Shown here piece by piece: positions 15,530 to 23,786 of a DNA stretch of 64,000 bases (position 1 is its first letter; each line of letters begins with the position of its first letter). Below the pieces are notes generated by a model that did no database searches, was not told where the DNA came from, and saw only the letters and a program-made list of their open reading frames with translations. This DNA comes from Micavibrio_A sp964539025. GTDB lineage: Bacteria; Pseudomonadota; Alphaproteobacteria; Micavibrionales; Micavibrionaceae. The stretch spans positions 522,955 through 586,954 of the forward strand of contig CAZIFA010000001.1 in the NCBI GenBank assembly GCA_964539025.1. The letters are read 5' to 3'. A program made the translations under genes and the position numbers.

Positions 15530-16815
15530 TGCTGGACGATAAAGACAGGATTTTTACCAATCTCTATGGCCGTGATGATGCGGGCCTGAAGGCTGCGATG
15601 AAACGCGGCAATTGGGACAATACCAAAGCGATTATTGCCAAGGGGCGTGACTGGATCATCGATGAGATGAAAAAATCCGGCCTACGCGGACGTGGCGGAG
15701 CGGGATTCCCGACCGGTATGAAATGGTCATTCATGCCAAAAGAACTCAAAGACAAGCCGCATTACCTTGTCATCAACGCGGACGAGTCTGAGCCCGGCAC
15801 CTGTAAAGACCGCGAGATTATGCGGCATGATCCGCACAAACTGATCGAGGGATGTCTGATAGCGGGTTTTGCGATGCAGGCGCATCATGCATTTATCTAC
15901 ATTCGCGGCGAGTTTTATTCCGAAGGATCGGAAGTCGTCAAAGCGATCGAAGAGGCGCGCGCGGCAGGATTGCTCGGCAAAAATGCCGCCGGATCGGGTT
16001 GGGATTTTGATGTGACGTTGCATCGCGGTGCAGGCGCGTATATTTGCGGCGAGGAGACAGCGCTTCTTGAATCGCTTGAAGGCAAAAAAGGTCAGCCGCG
16101 TAACAAGCCGCCATTCCCGGCGGGCGCGGGTTTGTATTCCGCGCCGACGACGATCAACAATGTGGAATCGATTGCTGTCGTTCCTGAAATACTGCGTCGT
16201 GGCGGCGCGTGGTTCGCGGGTCTCGGCAAGGACGAGAAAAACACAGGTACGAAGCTGTTCTGTCTTCTGGGCCATATCGGCACGCCGTGCGTGGTCGAAG
16301 AAGAGATGGGCATTCCGCTGCGCGATCTTCTTGAAAAACACGGTGGCGGCGTTCGCGGCGGATGGGACAATTTGCTCGGCGTTATTCCGGGCGGCGCATC
16401 GACACCCGTCATTCCTAAATCCGTATGCGACACAGTCCTGATGGATTTCGATTCCTTGCGCGCGGTTCAGTCGGGCCTCGGTACGGCGGGTGTGATTGTG
16501 ATGGATAAATCCACCGACATCGTGTACGCCATCGCGCGTCTGGCGCAGTTTTATATGCATGAATCCTGCGGCCAGTGCACGCCGTGCCGCGAAGGCACCG
16601 GCTGGCTGTGGCGTATCATGACGCGTATGGTCAAGGGACAGGCGACGATTGAAGAAATCGATATGCTGTATGATCTTACCAAGGAAATCGAGGGGCATAC
16701 GATCTGCGCGCTCGGCGATGCGGCTGCGTGGCACATCCAAGGCTTGATCCGCCATTTCCGCCCGGAAATGGAAGCGCGTATAAATGACTACAGGAAAATC
16801 GCGAAGGCGGCATAG
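15529..16815 (+). CDS. nuoF: NADH-quinone oxidoreductase subunit F
   Basis: 428 aa. The 51-kDa subunit that binds NADH, FMN and cluster N3. SGLRGRGGAGFPTGMKW (FMN/NADH glycine loop, about 50-66), YICGEETALLESLEG, and the cluster motif ESCGQCTPCREG with HTICALGDAAAW near the end are all present. Its ATG begins at the last base of the nuoE stop. Confidence 0.97.
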   Translation: MLDDKDRIFTNLYGRDDAGLKAAMKRGNWDNTKAIIAKGRDWIIDEMKKSGLRGRGGAGFPTGMKWSFMPKELKDKPHYLVINADESEPGTCKDREIMRHDPHKLIEGCLIAGFAMQAHHAFIYIRGEFYSEGSEVVKAIEEARAAGLLGKNAAGSGWDFDVTLHRGAGAYICGEETALLESLEGKKGQPRNKPPFPAGAGLYSAPTTINNVESIAVVPEILRRGGAWFAGLGKDEKNTGTKLFCLLGHIGTPCVVEEEMGIPLRDLLEKHGGGVRGGWDNLLGVIPGGASTPVIPKSVCDTVLMDFDSLRAVQSGLGTAGVIVMDKSTDIVYAIARLAQFYMHESCGQCTPCREGTGWLWRIMTRMVKGQATIEEIDMLYDLTKEIEGHTICALGDAAAWHIQGLIRHFRPEMEARINDYRKIAKAA

Positions 16816-16817
16816 CC

Positions 16818-17246
16818 ATGCATTGGATTGTATCTTTGCTGATTTGCGCCGCGTTCTTTGCGGCATATGACTTTTTCATGAAAGTTGCAGGAGACAAGGT
16901 TCACCCAACGCTTGGTGCGCTGCTGGTGGGCGTCGGATCGGTTGCAGTGATGTTGCCGTTTCTTTTGTATTACAAAAGTACAGACGCCATCTTGTTCCAG
17001 GATAGAATGGGGTTGGTCTACCCGCTGATGGCGGGAATATGTATCGCGTTGGGCGGCGTATTCTACCTGATTGCTTTTTCCAAAGGAGTGGATTTGTCTT
17101 TAGGGATGCCTGTGCAGACAGCAGCCGTGGTTACCTTTACAGTCTTGGCCGGTGTCTTGCTGTTAGGGGAGGCTTTTACGATTCAGCGGGCGGTTGGCAT
17201 TGCCTTTGCTGTTACGGGCATCGTGTTGATGGTGCGAAGTAATTAA
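16818..17246 (+). CDS. EamA/DMT-type small membrane transporter
   Basis: 142 aa, four or five hydrophobic helices and one EamA-like repeat unit: half the size of a normal ten-helix DMT exporter, as in small multidrug-resistance-like proteins that work as dimers. The C-terminal LSLGMPVQTAAVVTFTVLAGVLLLGE...FAVTGIVLMV is typical of EamA. Begins 2 nt after nuoF and so is probably read from the nuo transcript. It ends 4 nt from the convergent M24-like gene. Substrate unknown. Confidence 0.75.
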   Translation: MHWIVSLLICAAFFAAYDFFMKVAGDKVHPTLGALLVGVGSVAVMLPFLLYYKSTDAILFQDRMGLVYPLMAGICIALGGVFYLIAFSKGVDLSLGMPVQTAAVVTFTVLAGVLLLGEAFTIQRAVGIAFAVTGIVLMVRSN

Positions 17247-17250
17247 GAGT

Positions 17251-18111
17251 CTACGGCAAAAGTTTCAAAAGATAGTCCATGCCCGCCCGTTCCATGATAG
17301 GGCGGAAGCCATGGCAGATGCGTTTTTGCCTGCCTTCGAAAATCATGGTCATGTGAAACATGGTGTTGGGCATGGTGTCCGTAGAAAAACGCGGTTCGAT
17401 CGTAAAGGCCATATCAGGTTCTATTGTCTGCTCGCTAGCGCCGTTCACAAAAACGCGGTTTGCGCGGATGGCGTCTTTTACCTCGTCATAGGTTTTGGCC
17501 TGTGCGATTGCGTTGCAGGCAGGATCGGTGGCAAAGGAGCCGGGAATTGTATGGCCGATATTGGTGCCGGTTTTGTCAGCGGAACTTTCGATGTTGTTCT
17601 GAAATCCCTGACTTTTTCCATGATCCATAGCAAATTCATAGAGCTCGCAAAAACTCATGCCGGGGCGGGCGTGGGCCGCAATATGAAGCGTGGCCTTTAA
17701 GACGGTTTCAAAATGATCTTTGACGGCTTTATCGGAGCCGCCGTACAGGCTCAAGCCGAAATCGCCGATGAGACCAGTTTTGCGGTCGATCGGCGAGGCG
17801 TAGAACAGGACGATATCTTCCGGATCGTAATATAGGTCACTTTTCGGCCATTGCGATTCCGGGCGGAAGGATGGCTGGTTTACCCTTGCGTAGCCGTTGG
17901 ATTTTTTGCCAAAGATAGTGATGATGCCGTGGGGTGGCGGGACGTACCAGCCGTCTTCGTAAAGGTTTATATCTTGCCGGATGCGAGAGAGGCCGAGATC
18001 GGTCAGGGCTTTTTCGCTTAAGCGCTGTTCTTTTGCGGTTGCAAAGGCTTTGGCAAGACATTCGCCGGTGAATATTCTTAACTGTTCAATACGGCGGAGC
18101 GTTCCGTTCAT
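17251..18111 (-). CDS. M24-like metallopeptidase-fold protein
   Basis: 286 aa with a pita-bread fold, as in Xaa-Pro aminopeptidase and creatinase. DFGLSLYGG, ARPGMSFCELYEFAMDHGKSQGF, GTNIGHTIPGS and AFTIEPRFS match the family's blocks in order. The usual second metal Asp and the GHGIG histidine context are not in standard form, so it may be inactive or have an altered metal site. The start overlaps the purQ stop by 4 nt, which makes it the third gene of a purL-purQ-M24 operon. A link to purine synthesis is not obvious. Confidence 0.75.
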   Translation of the reverse strand: MNGTLRRIEQLRIFTGECLAKAFATAKEQRLSEKALTDLGLSRIRQDINLYEDGWYVPPPHGIITIFGKKSNGYARVNQPSFRPESQWPKSDLYYDPEDIVLFYASPIDRKTGLIGDFGLSLYGGSDKAVKDHFETVLKATLHIAAHARPGMSFCELYEFAMDHGKSQGFQNNIESSADKTGTNIGHTIPGSFATDPACNAIAQAKTYDEVKDAIRANRVFVNGASEQTIEPDMAFTIEPRFSTDTMPNTMFHMTMIFEGRQKRICHGFRPIMERAGMDYLLKLLP

Positions 18112-18935
18112 GCCCGTCGTTTTTCCGCTTTTACGCCGAAATACTGTGCGGCGTTTTCGAATATCTGCAGGCCATCTGCGGTTTCGGGCAAAGGTTTGTC
18201 GTCGCGGCGGGCTTTGTCTTTTAGTGCGGCGTAGTCGTCGCGTTGCCAGGTGAACATGCCGCGCTCTGGGTGGGGCATCAGGGCGAGCACGCGGCCCGTG
18301 GGATCGGTGATGCCTGCGATATCGTCCATCGCGCCGTTGGGGTTGAACGGGAATTCGCCTTTCGCGGGCGCGCCATCAGGCTTCACAAAGCGCAGCGCGA
18401 TCTGTTTCATATCGGTGAGCGTTTTCAAAACGGATTGATCCATCATGAAGCGGCCTTCGCCGTGTGCGACGGGGATATGCAGTTTTGTGCCCCTGGCTAG
18501 CCACGGCGATTTCGTGTCCTGCACGGCGATATCGATCCAGCGGCATTGGTAGCGGGCGGTGAGGTTGTGCGTCACCGCGACAAAACGTTCGCCGTATTTT
18601 TTGTCGATGGCGGGAGCGAGGCCAAGATTGGCGACAATCTGGCAACCGTTGCAGATACCGAGCGTGAGCGTGTCACGTTCGACGAATTTCTTTAAGTGAT
18701 CCCACAAAGTGAGGCGCATTTTTTGGGCAAAGGCGTTGCCCGAGCCCGTGTCGTCGCCATAGGAAAAGCCGCCGGGGATGCAGAGGACTTGAACATCGTT
18801 TAATTCATTCGGGTTTTCGGCGAGGTCGTTGATGTGGCGGATTTGCGAGTTAAAGCCCGCCTGTTCGAACGCGAAGGAGGTTTCTTCTTCGGAGTTGATG
18901 CCGTAGCCGGTGAGGACGAGGGATTTTGCAGCCAT
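18108..18935 (-). CDS. purQ: phosphoribosylformylglycinamidine synthase, glutaminase subunit
   Basis: 275 aa. Class I glutamine amidotransferase that feeds ammonia to PurL in step four of purine synthesis. VLCIPGGFSYGDD, the nucleophile LGICNGCQI and the His-Glu dyad MPHPER are present. It is somewhat longer than the roughly 225-aa PurQ of most alphaproteobacteria. One base separates it from purL. Confidence 0.93.
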   Translation of the reverse strand: MAAKSLVLTGYGINSEEETSFAFEQAGFNSQIRHINDLAENPNELNDVQVLCIPGGFSYGDDTGSGNAFAQKMRLTLWDHLKKFVERDTLTLGICNGCQIVANLGLAPAIDKKYGERFVAVTHNLTARYQCRWIDIAVQDTKSPWLARGTKLHIPVAHGEGRFMMDQSVLKTLTDMKQIALRFVKPDGAPAKGEFPFNPNGAMDDIAGITDPTGRVLALMPHPERGMFTWQRDDYAALKDKARRDDKPLPETADGLQIFENAAQYFGVKAEKRRA

Positions 18936-18936
18936 G

Positions 18937-21837
18937 TTAAAAATCCTTCAGCGGGGCTTTGTAGGCGGTTTCGAGATCAGCGATTTTCATCTCCATACCG
19001 TCGATGGACAGCGTGGATTTATCCGTGACCGTGCCGAGATAATGTGCATCGCGGGCGAACAGGAATTCAAAGTCTTTCTTGTTCTTCGGGTCGATGGTCA
19101 CAACCACGCGGCCCGTGGATTCAGAGAAAAGATATTTATCGAGCGGTAGAGTCGAGAGAAGGCGCAGATCCATACCCAAACCGGAGGCGATGCATTTTTT
19201 CGCGAGTGTTACACCAAGACCGCCGAGCGTGACGGGGAGCGCCGAGGCGATCCAGTGGTTTTTGTTGGCTTTTGAGAGTGCCTTGTAAATGGCGAGGTTC
19301 GCCTTGCCGTCGGTTTCGGGGACGTTGCTGCCGAGCTTATTATTCATCGCGTAATATTCGGAAGCGCCGAGTTCGTCTTTCGTCTGGCCGATGACGTAGA
19401 CAAGATCGCCTGCGGCTTTCGGTTCCAGAGATACCGCCTGATCGACATTCTCGATAACGCCGATGCCCGAGACGAGCAGGGTCGGCGGGATAGAAATCAT
19501 TACAGGCTTGTCGTTGGCGTCATATCCTTTGAAATCGTTGAACATGGAATCTTTGCCGGAGATAAAGGGCGTTTGGTACAGTACGGCGAGATCATAGATG
19601 GCTTCGCAGGCGCGTTTCAATTGGCCGAGGCGTTCCGGGTCTTCTGACGAGCACCAGCAGAAATTATCGAGGATGGCGAGGTGATCGATAGGGCAACCTG
19701 CCGCCACGGCATTGCGCACAGCAATGTCGAGCGAGGCAGTCGCCATATGATAAGTGTCGATATCGGAATAGCGCGGGGCGAGTCCTTGGGACAGCACAAC
19801 ACCGCGCGGGTTGTTGAGGACGGGACGCGATACCGTGGCTTCGGCTACTACACGGCCTTTGCCTTGGAGGGGGCCGAGAACGGCGGATCCCTGGACGTTG
19901 TGATCGTACTGGGAGGCCACGAATTCTTTCGAGCAGATATTCAAGCGCGAGAGCATCGCGGGAAGATCGCGTTTAATGTCGGAGGCGGGAAGCGCAGGCT
20001 CCTTGTCGCCGCCGCGTGTGAAGGTAGTTTTAAGCGGGGTTTCGGGGACGCCGTCATGGAGGAAATCCATGTCGATTTCCATCACCGTTTCGCCGTGCCA
20101 TGTAACATGACATTTGCCGCTGTCGGTGAATGTACCAATGACCCAGCTTTCGCAGCCGCGTCTGGCGAGCATCGATTGCAGTTTTTGAATGTTCTTCGGT
20201 GGCACGGCGAGCGTCATGCGCTCTTGTGACTCGCTGATCCAGATTTCCCAAGGCTGCATGCCGGGATATTTGAGCGGCACTTTGTCGAGTTCGACGGTGA
20301 ATCCGTTCGTGTCGCCACCCATTTCGCCAACGGACGATGAAAGACCGCCCGCGCCGTTGTCGGTGATGGCGTTATACAAGCCGAGGTCGCGGATTTCCTT
20401 GACGATTGCATCGGAGAATTTTTTCTGCGTGATCGGATCGCCGATTTGAACGGCAGTAGCAGGCGAGCCTTCATCAAGCGCGACGGACGAGAAGGTTGCG
20501 CCGTGAATGCCGTCGCGACCGACTTTGCCGCCGACCATGACGATGAGGTCGCCGACCTGTGCCTTTTTTTCATGGCCTTTGTGTTCGCCGATCTGGCGGG
20601 GGATGAGGCCGACCGTTCCAGCGAAGACGAGCGGTTTTCCGGCGTAGCGGTCATCGAAATAGAGGAATCCTTGCGGTGTGGGAATGCCCGAGCAATTGCC
20701 GCCGTGATTTACACCTGCGATCACGCCCTTCATGATCGTGGCGGGCGAGAGCGCTTTGTTCACCTTGCCTTTGCCGCGATAGAATTCAGGATTGGAATTC
20801 GGATCGGCAAGACAGAATCCGTAGCGGTTCAGAACCGGTTTCGCGCCGCGGCCAAATCCGAGACAGTCACGATTGACGCCGACGATACCGGTGATCGCGC
20901 CGCCGAATGGATCGAGTGCGGACGGGGAGTTGTGGGTTTCAACTTTGTCGGTGATTAGCCAGTCTTTGTCGAACACGATGCCGCCGGAATTGTCTTTGAA
21001 CACGGAGACGCAAATATCGTCTTTGCCGCGTGCGGCGCGGATATCCTGCGTGGCACGTTTGATGTAGTGTTTGTAGAGGCCGTCCTTCACATCATCGATG
21101 GGTGAGGCGAAGATCGTGTGTTTGCAATGTTCGGACCATGTCTGGGCGATGGTTTCGATTTCAATATCTTTGGCGGCGCGTCCGAGCCTTTTGAAATAGG
21201 CTTGCATCGCTTGCATATAGAGTAGCGACATGCCGAGCGGGCCACGGCGCGTGCCGTCGGCGTTTTCGATTCCGTCCTTGCCGATTTTGGCGAGGTCTTC
21301 ATCGGAGATGTTCAGATCGACATCGTCAACGGCAATGCCTTTGTTATCGAGGCGGACTTTAGGAACGACGACATCCATGCCACCATCTTTTTTATAGGTC
21401 GATGCGTTCTTGATCGCGGCGCGTTGGATGAGCGGATTGTGAAGGCTAGCAGCAATATTCTTTATATCGGTTTCATCCAGCTTGCCCTTGAGGTAGATGA
21501 CTTGCGAGGAATAGACGGGTTGATTGTCATTAAGCGTAAGTTGTGAAAGCTCGCACACCGTGTGGCCGATATTGTCGGTGACGCCGGGGAGGTAGCCGAT
21601 TTCAACCGCCCAGTCGAAATCGCCTTCATCGCCGGGCTGCATCAGCTTTTGGGTGACGGGATTGACGAAAGATTTGGAGAGTGCCTGAACATTGGCGGAT
21701 TTTTCGATATCATGTTCGATTGTGTAAACGTCGACGATTTTGGCGGAGGCGCGTTTGCCGGAGCGGGCGATATTCGCCTCTAAAACCTTGGCGCGGCCAT
21801 CTTCGGAAACGGTGATAACTTCGATGCGTTGAGACAT
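18937..21837 (-). CDS. purL: phosphoribosylformylglycinamidine synthase with fused PurS-like N-terminus
   Basis: 966 aa. Makes FGAM from FGAR, ATP and ammonia. The catalytic part is clear: TWSEHCKHT, KVETHNSPSALDPFGGA, GGNCSGIPTPQG, DNGAGGLSSSVGEMGG, SGKDSM and a C-terminal synthase half. About 180 residues precede TWSEHC in place of the short start of a 740-aa PurL. They contain two PurS-like stretches (VDVYTIEHDI..., NIGHTVCELSQL...VIYLKG), so PurS is probably fused. This type is known outside typical alphaproteobacteria. purS is not found next to it. It sits antisense inside the nuo region. Confidence 0.92.
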   Translation of the reverse strand: MSQRIEVITVSEDGRAKVLEANIARSGKRASAKIVDVYTIEHDIEKSANVQALSKSFVNPVTQKLMQPGDEGDFDWAVEIGYLPGVTDNIGHTVCELSQLTLNDNQPVYSSQVIYLKGKLDETDIKNIAASLHNPLIQRAAIKNASTYKKDGGMDVVVPKVRLDNKGIAVDDVDLNISDEDLAKIGKDGIENADGTRRGPLGMSLLYMQAMQAYFKRLGRAAKDIEIETIAQTWSEHCKHTIFASPIDDVKDGLYKHYIKRATQDIRAARGKDDICVSVFKDNSGGIVFDKDWLITDKVETHNSPSALDPFGGAITGIVGVNRDCLGFGRGAKPVLNRYGFCLADPNSNPEFYRGKGKVNKALSPATIMKGVIAGVNHGGNCSGIPTPQGFLYFDDRYAGKPLVFAGTVGLIPRQIGEHKGHEKKAQVGDLIVMVGGKVGRDGIHGATFSSVALDEGSPATAVQIGDPITQKKFSDAIVKEIRDLGLYNAITDNGAGGLSSSVGEMGGDTNGFTVELDKVPLKYPGMQPWEIWISESQERMTLAVPPKNIQKLQSMLARRGCESWVIGTFTDSGKCHVTWHGETVMEIDMDFLHDGVPETPLKTTFTRGGDKEPALPASDIKRDLPAMLSRLNICSKEFVASQYDHNVQGSAVLGPLQGKGRVVAEATVSRPVLNNPRGVVLSQGLAPRYSDIDTYHMATASLDIAVRNAVAAGCPIDHLAILDNFCWCSSEDPERLGQLKRACEAIYDLAVLYQTPFISGKDSMFNDFKGYDANDKPVMISIPPTLLVSGIGVIENVDQAVSLEPKAAGDLVYVIGQTKDELGASEYYAMNNKLGSNVPETDGKANLAIYKALSKANKNHWIASALPVTLGGLGVTLAKKCIASGLGMDLRLLSTLPLDKYLFSESTGRVVVTIDPKNKKDFEFLFARDAHYLGTVTDKSTLSIDGMEMKIADLETAYKAPLKDF

Positions 21838-21893
21838 AAGGTTTTGTAACGATTTAGGCGGCCTAATTCAAAGGAAAAATGACCCCAAAAGTG

Positions 21894-21980
21894 TGTCATC
21901 CCGAGCGAAGTCGAGGGATCTTTTCAGGTGGGGTGAGGGCATAGATCCCTCCACGCCGCTTCGCTCCGGTCGGGATGACA
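21894..21980. repeat. palindromic TGTCAT...ATGACA repeat, copy 1
   Basis: TGTCATCCCGAGCG...CGGTCGGGATGACA with inner GAGGGATC/GATCCCTC arms fills the gap between purL and the TrmH-type gene. It can fold into one long hairpin. Same family as copies at 26234, 38037, 45407, 47201, 48330, 60421 and 63349. Confidence 0.8.
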
Positions 21981-21981
21981 G

Positions 21982-22794
21982 TCAGGTGGTTTTCCACGGT
22001 TCCATGGCGGCATAGAGCATGATGCCTGTCGCGATGGCTAGATTGAGAGAGTCGGCGCGGCCGTTCATGGGGAGTTTTACCGTCTGGTGTACGGCGCTTC
22101 GCAACGTTTCGGTGATGCCCGCCTGTTCGTTGCCCATAACCAAAATCATCGGTTTTTTATAGTCGGCTTCGCGGAAATCGACCGTGCGGTCATTCAGCGC
22201 GGTCGCGATGATAGAACCCGGCCATGTGACGGTGAGATCCAGAAATTCTTCGCGTCTGCAGGGGACGATTGGCACGGAAAAGACCGATCCCATCGTGGCG
22301 CGGATGCTCTCCACCGAAAAAGGATCGCAACACTGGCCGATCAGGATGACGCCGGAGGCGCCGACGCCATCGATGGTGCGGATGATGGTGCCGAGATTGC
22401 CGGGATCACGGACTTCTTCGAGTGCCACCCAGCATTTGGAATTTTCAGGTTTGATGTCTTCGAGGCGTCCGAATTTTTGTTTGAAAACGCCCATCACCAT
22501 TTGCGGATTTTCTTTGCGGGAAAGTTTTTCAAGGACGGCGCTGCCGACCTTTAAACACAAGCCTCCGCGCGCAGAGGTCTCGTCAATCGCGCGTTGAAGC
22601 TCCGCACCAATGTCAGCCTCATCGGAATAAATCAGTTGTTCTGGAACCGTGCCGCAATCGAGCCCCTCGATCACAGACCGCAAGCCTTCGGCGACAAACA
22701 AACCTGTTTCTTTCCGGTATTTGCGTAGGAAGAGGGAGTTTATCGCCTTGATCTTCGGGTTCGAGGGCGAGGTGATGTGCTCGATACGGGCCAT
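21982..22794 (-). CDS. TrmH/SpoU family RNA 2'-O-methyltransferase
   Basis: 270 aa from ATG 22794. A longer frame to 22872 runs into the next gene and lacks a ribosome site. An N-terminal substrate-binding domain (ITSPSNPKIKAINSLFLRKYRKETGLFVAEG) precedes a SPOUT knot with the three family motifs: LEEVRDPGNLGTIIRTIDGVGA, GSVFSVPIV context, and MGNEQAGI...LPMNGRADSLNLAIATGIMLY. It methylates a ribose in rRNA or tRNA; the site is not readable. One base separates it from the methyltransferase gene upstream, so they form an operon. Confidence 0.9.
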   Translation of the reverse strand: MARIEHITSPSNPKIKAINSLFLRKYRKETGLFVAEGLRSVIEGLDCGTVPEQLIYSDEADIGAELQRAIDETSARGGLCLKVGSAVLEKLSRKENPQMVMGVFKQKFGRLEDIKPENSKCWVALEEVRDPGNLGTIIRTIDGVGASGVILIGQCCDPFSVESIRATMGSVFSVPIVPCRREEFLDLTVTWPGSIIATALNDRTVDFREADYKKPMILVMGNEQAGITETLRSAVHQTVKLPMNGRADSLNLAIATGIMLYAAMEPWKTT

Positions 22795-22795
22795 G

Positions 22796-23695
22796 TTAGA
22801 GCTTGCTCCACCGCGAGAACATAGATGTTGCCATTGGGCGGAGTTTGGATTGGTCGGCGAGGAGCAATTCACCGTGGTCGATTTTGCCTTTGCGCGAACC
22901 TATCGCGTCTTTCATCATGTGATACAGCGTCATGGACGACAGGCGCATCGTATACGCCGTCAAAATCATGAAGCGCGCATCGGGCGTGAGCAGTTCGGCG
23001 CAGGCTTTCAAGAGCGGGGCAACATCGGATTCAAATTTCCAGACTTCGCCTTCGGGGCCGCGACCATAGCGGGGAGGGTCGAGCAGAATACCATCGTAAA
23101 GACTGTTGCGGCGGCCTTCACGGGCGACGAATTTTGCGGCGTCATCGCAGATCCAGCGGATTTTCGCGGCGTTCAGACCGGAGGCTTCCTGATTTTCTTT
23201 CGCCCATTGAATGGCTTTCTTTGACGCATCGACATGGGTGACTTCTGCGCCGGCCTTGGCCGCAATCAAACTTGCCGCGCCGGTATAGGCGAAGAGGTTG
23301 AGAATTTTCAAAGGACGACCAACGCCTTTGCGCACCTCATCGGCGACCCATTGCCAGTGCGGGCGTTGTTCGGGGAAAAAGCCCATATGGCGATAGGTCA
23401 TCAGGCGGCAGAGCATAGAGATGCCCTCGACCTTCAGCGGCCATGTTTCGGGAAGCTGACCCTTTTGGGTCCAACTGCCTTTATCGTCGTCTTCCTTTTC
23501 GCCTGCGTTGGTGAAAACTGCGTCTGCCTTCATCCAGTCGATTTCGGGAAGTGATTTTTGCCATAATGCTTGGGGTTCGGGACGGTTGACGCGGACCTGC
23601 CCGAAGCGTTCGAGTTTGCGCCCGTCGCCGCTGTCCAGAAGGGCATAATCCTGCCAGCCGTTTTCCGTGATGATGTTTGGTGTAAAAGAGCTCAT
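22796..23695 (-). CDS. class I SAM-dependent methyltransferase, RlmI-like
   Basis: 299 aa. SAM-binding motif I is ILNLFAYTGAASLIAAKAGA, followed by THVDASKKAIQWAKEN, an acidic CDDAAKFV and the catalytic-type ILLDPPRYGRGP (DPPR/DPPK as in rRNA m5C methyltransferases of the RlmI/RlmK group). RNA is therefore the probable target, which fits the co-transcribed SpoU gene. No Shine-Dalgarno precedes the ATG, and a promoter ends only six bases before it. Confidence 0.85.
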   Translation of the reverse strand: MSSFTPNIITENGWQDYALLDSGDGRKLERFGQVRVNRPEPQALWQKSLPEIDWMKADAVFTNAGEKEDDDKGSWTQKGQLPETWPLKVEGISMLCRLMTYRHMGFFPEQRPHWQWVADEVRKGVGRPLKILNLFAYTGAASLIAAKAGAEVTHVDASKKAIQWAKENQEASGLNAAKIRWICDDAAKFVAREGRRNSLYDGILLDPPRYGRGPEGEVWKFESDVAPLLKACAELLTPDARFMILTAYTMRLSSMTLYHMMKDAIGSRKGKIDHGELLLADQSKLRPMATSMFSRWSKL

Positions 23696-23701
23696 ACGGA
23701 G

Positions 23702-23730
23702 TATATAAACCCTTTGATTGCATTTGTAAA
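23702..23730 (-). promoter_or_regulatory. promoter of the methyltransferase operon, leaderless
   Basis: Minus strand TTTACA, 17 nt, TATATA, then CTCCGT and the ATG at 23695. The expected start of transcription is the first base of the start codon. Same spacing as ahead of nuoA. Confidence 0.5.
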
Positions 23731-23741
23731 AAGGGTATATA
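23714..23741 (+). promoter_or_regulatory. candidate promoter of nuoG
   Basis: TTGATT at 23714-23719, 16 nt, TATATA at 23736-23741, in the 91-nt gap between divergent genes. GTATATAAA occurs twice (23701, 23735). It would let nuoG onward be transcribed independently of nuoA-F. Confidence 0.4.
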
Positions 23742-23786
23742 AAACCTCACGAATTCGTCAAAAGACACTTCATATAAGTATCATCC

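Noticed and set aside
15727..16866. 379-aa minus-strand frame opposite nuoF
   Set aside because: Arg/His-rich antisense shadow of a clear nuoF.
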